Below, piece by piece: positions 61,301 through 64,000 of a DNA stretch of 64,000 bases. Every line of letters begins with the position of its first letter. Within the stretch, counting starts at the first letter, position 1. The DNA is from Motacilla alba alba. Taxonomy: Eukaryota > Chordata > Aves > Passeriformes > Motacillidae. The stretch is from contig NC_052046.1 in the NCBI RefSeq assembly GCF_015832195.1, positions 46,944,473 through 47,008,472 on the forward strand, in the 5' to 3' direction. Under the pieces are notes generated by a model. That model was given only the letters and a program-made list of their open reading frames with translations, was not told where the DNA came from and ran no database searches. The position numbers and the translations under genes are program-made.

Positions 61301-64000
61301 GAAGGACAAAACTGTAATAAAAATGGATGATTATTGCTTTTCACTGAAAGGGAAAAGCTGTAGCTAAAATTCAGTTTAGTTTAAATTCTTGATGTTTCAT
61401 TTCCTTTACTCCAAAGGAGTTCATAAAAACATTGTTGATACTTTGCTTTTGAAGACAAATGTATTCCAGGGGACTTAGAAATCAAGCTTCCTTAAAATTT
61501 AAATAACTTTAGTCTAAATTTTAATATCAAGCTGCTTAGAAATTGTTTTAATCTGAATAGAGTTGGTGTAGTGCATTTTTAGTGACTGATAAATGTATCT
61601 TGTTATATAAATCAGGTTATGTATATAGGTGTTTCTAGTACTTAGGACAAAGAAATATTGTATATAAAGCTTGTTTTTCAGTTGCCTTAAATTCCTAATA
61701 CTATCATGTACATCAAATTACACACATAGCTGTTTGTTCTCTTTGCACATTGGCACAGATTTTCCAGACTCATCATGCTGAACCAGTAGTGGCATTTGTG
61801 CCCAAGGGTTATGGAATGTATGTGTATGGACTATTTATATATGTTATGGAATGTTTGTGTAAGTGTATGGAATAAGAGGCAAGTCATGCAGTATCCAGGA
61901 CAGCACCAGCAGTGTGATGATGGTGTTTTCTTGGGCTCTCTTGTGATTTGTACAGTCTGTGTAGCAATTGTTCAAAATCTTGTATCTATATTAGTACTTT
62001 GAGTGCCTATGTTTGTGGCAGGGACAGGGAATGGGAAGGTGAAAGCTGTTAACTGTGCATGAAATGCACAGCAATATGCAGAATTCATCAGGGACTCTGG
62101 GTCACTGTTTTTATCATAAAAAAGTATATGGCCCAGCTGTTAGCCAGCAAGTTACCCATAGGAGTAAAGTACTTGTGCTTTTTTTGGGGTTGAACTTTGT
62201 GGCAGGTGGAAATCGAGTTCACTAAAACAGCTGAGTGTTTGCTGTGGTAATTGTGGCATGTGTCTGGACTTTGGTTGTAACTCCCTGCTCAGCTCTTTGG
62301 CAGGAGGACAGTGTGATCTGGTCCAAAGCTTGAGGTCTCTGAGAGGCATGTGGAATAGCCTAGCTCTGAAACTGCTGAAGGGGAAGAAACTGCGATAGCA
62401 GGGAGGATCCGTAATGAAGCTTAATGCTTTTTGTGGCCATCCGCAGAGTTGAAAATGTTTTAGTGAGGTTTGCTCTTCATTTTGTAATGGGGAGTCATGT
62501 CAACATGCATCATAGAGGAATACACTGATTAATCAAGGTATTTCTAGTGAGAACAGGAAACACTTAAAAACCTGAGCTTTTCATTAGCAGTTCCCATTTC
62601 CTGTCCAGCCTCTCTGTTTGATGAAATACAGGAGTTTTACTGCTGGATTGAATGCCTTAATTCACAGCAGTAAGTGGCAGCAGTGATGACTGCTGCTGTG
62701 GGAGCCTCCGTGAGGCTTCAGCCTGCTTATTTGCCATGACAATCTGGCAGAACTTTCTTATACTCAAGGTTTCTTTGTCTGCTTATATTGCTGCTGTGTT
62801 TCTTCAAGTTTCTCAGGATGCCTTGATCATTTTCAGGGTATAAAGCACTTCTTACTTTTGGATCTCCCAAAGTACAGTTTGGGAGATTCTTTCTCCATTT
62901 TCAGGACTTTGATTTAATTTTGTTCCTAATTGTATTTGTTCTTCAGAGTTTGTATGAAAAAAATTGAAAGTATTCCTGTATTACTGTGATGTGACATAAA
63001 GCAAGGGTTTTTTTAATCTTTTGTAGTTGATAAAAATGTGAGCTTTAAACTACATTCAGGAGACAGAGAAGAAATATAAGTGGTATTTTGAGAGGTTGAG
63101 GAAGTAATTATAAAGGCTTCGGAAGCTCTCTTCCAACAGTCATAGTGTGCCTGATGAAGCCAAATTAGGTAGTTCCCTTTATGTAGAAAAGAAGGACTTG
63201 GAGGTTGTGAGAGGATGATGTTTGTTGCTTTCACAATTAATGAGTTCTATTTTCTGCAAAAATCTAAAGACTTTAGGCTCAAGTGTAATTGATGGCTTTG
63301 TGGTGCTACCAGGGCTGTCATATTCTGGTGGGCCCCAAACAGGCAGATGTGTTAAGAGTTTATGGTACCTAAACACCAGTGGGAAACATGGTCACTGCCA
63401 CATGAAATAGTTTGAAACAAGAAGAAAGTGAGCCTCATGGAAGGAGGAGAAGCGGAATTTTGAAAGATAATTTGAGTGGTCCTGCTTCTTTGAGTCACAC
63501 AACTTTGCCTTTGGCTGTTATATCTGAAAATGCTTTCCAGCTAAGTCTTTCTGCAGAAGTGAATCCCAAATGCTTGGAGGAGGGAAACGTGGTAGTAGCT
63601 GTTAGTTTATGGAATATACAGCACAATAAAAGGGGTATGGGGCAGGCGATATGAGCATCATCCACGTGTCTGAGCTGTGTGGCACAGACATCATGAGTGG
63701 ATAGTTAGGAAGGGCGTGGAGTTGGGAAGGATGGAAAACTGGATAAAAAGAAAGACATGTGGAATTTACCTTTTCTTATGGAAAAGGTGATTTATGTCTA
63801 GATTTTCAAGCAGATGTGTCATATGGAAAGAAGATGACTTGCTCTGAAAAAACGCATCCATGCGATTTCTAGATGTTTCATTGTGGAGTAAAACTATGGT
63901 GTGTATTACTGATCAGATGAAAGCGGAAATGTGTATTATTCTGATTCACACATTGCCTTCTTGGTATGCCTACTGCAAGTATATTAGCAAAGCCCATGAT

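Larger units (their letters stand above)
49191..64000 (+). other. SEMA4D: Presumed first intron of SEMA4D
   Basis: No coding exon was recognised over nearly 15 kb. By eye the plus strand here is richer in T and G than in the region left of 48 kb, as expected of the sense strand of a transcribed vertebrate intron. Exceptions are the antisense-looking blocks at 55.2-55.7 and 57.8-58.3 kb. Open frames such as 52710-53162 (plus) and 55212-55709 (minus) have no recognisable family. Confidence 0.45.

Noticed and set aside
1..64000. Exons of DIRAS2 or SYK, or a mammalian GADD45G forebrain enhancer identified by sequence
   Set aside because: No codons of those genes are visible, and I cannot place the mammalian enhancer without an alignment.

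Overview
The window looks like vertebrate, and most probably bird, nuclear DNA. Genes are sparse and split by GT-AG introns. CpG islands mark promoters. The only clearly recognisable dispersed repeats are CR1 retrotransposon tails, which are typical of birds, plus one tRNA-Ile-derived SINE of the kind described in zebra finch as TguSINE1. That SINE points to a songbird (passerine); this is an inference. There are no operons, CRISPR arrays or other prokaryotic features.

Only one protein-coding gene can be read completely: GADD45G, on the minus strand. It has four coding exons between 7186 and 6146 and encodes 159 residues, the same length as the human protein. It has a TATA/CCAAT/octamer promoter inside a CpG island (about 6470-7530) and a 3' UTR ending near 5580. 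Positions 1-5570 are AT-rich intergenic DNA downstream of it.

From 7.5 to 48 kb I find no credible coding exon. This gap holds three CR1 fragments (12.3-12.8, 14.2-14.9 and 14.9-15.4 kb), the last interrupted by the SINE. It also holds three small isolated CpG islands (10.2-10.5, 19.2-19.45 and 34.5-34.65 kb), several A/C-rich tracts, microsatellites and scattered regulatory-motif candidates (CTCF-like, p53-like, homeodomain-like).

A large CpG island at about 48.1-49.3 kb has plus-strand splice donors and a TATA-like box. Beyond it, to 64 kb, the plus strand appears rich in G and T and contains no coding exon. In human 9q22 the neighbour lying head-to-head with GADD45G is SEMA4D, whose first exons are non-coding and whose first intron is long. 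The simplest reading is therefore that 48.1-49.3 kb is the SEMA4D promoter and non-coding first exon, with 49.2-64 kb being its first intron. No SEMA4D codon is visible, so this rests on synteny and architecture. In chicken both genes are on chromosome Z, which suggests a Z-linked window. The intron contains an exact 60-bp tandem duplication and an AT-rich block resembling a solo LTR in antisense orientation.

I did not find a previously undescribed multi-gene system. The observations most worth following up are the isolated CpG islands and ordered CTCF-like motifs between two divergent genes, the nested SINE, and the possible antisense LTR.
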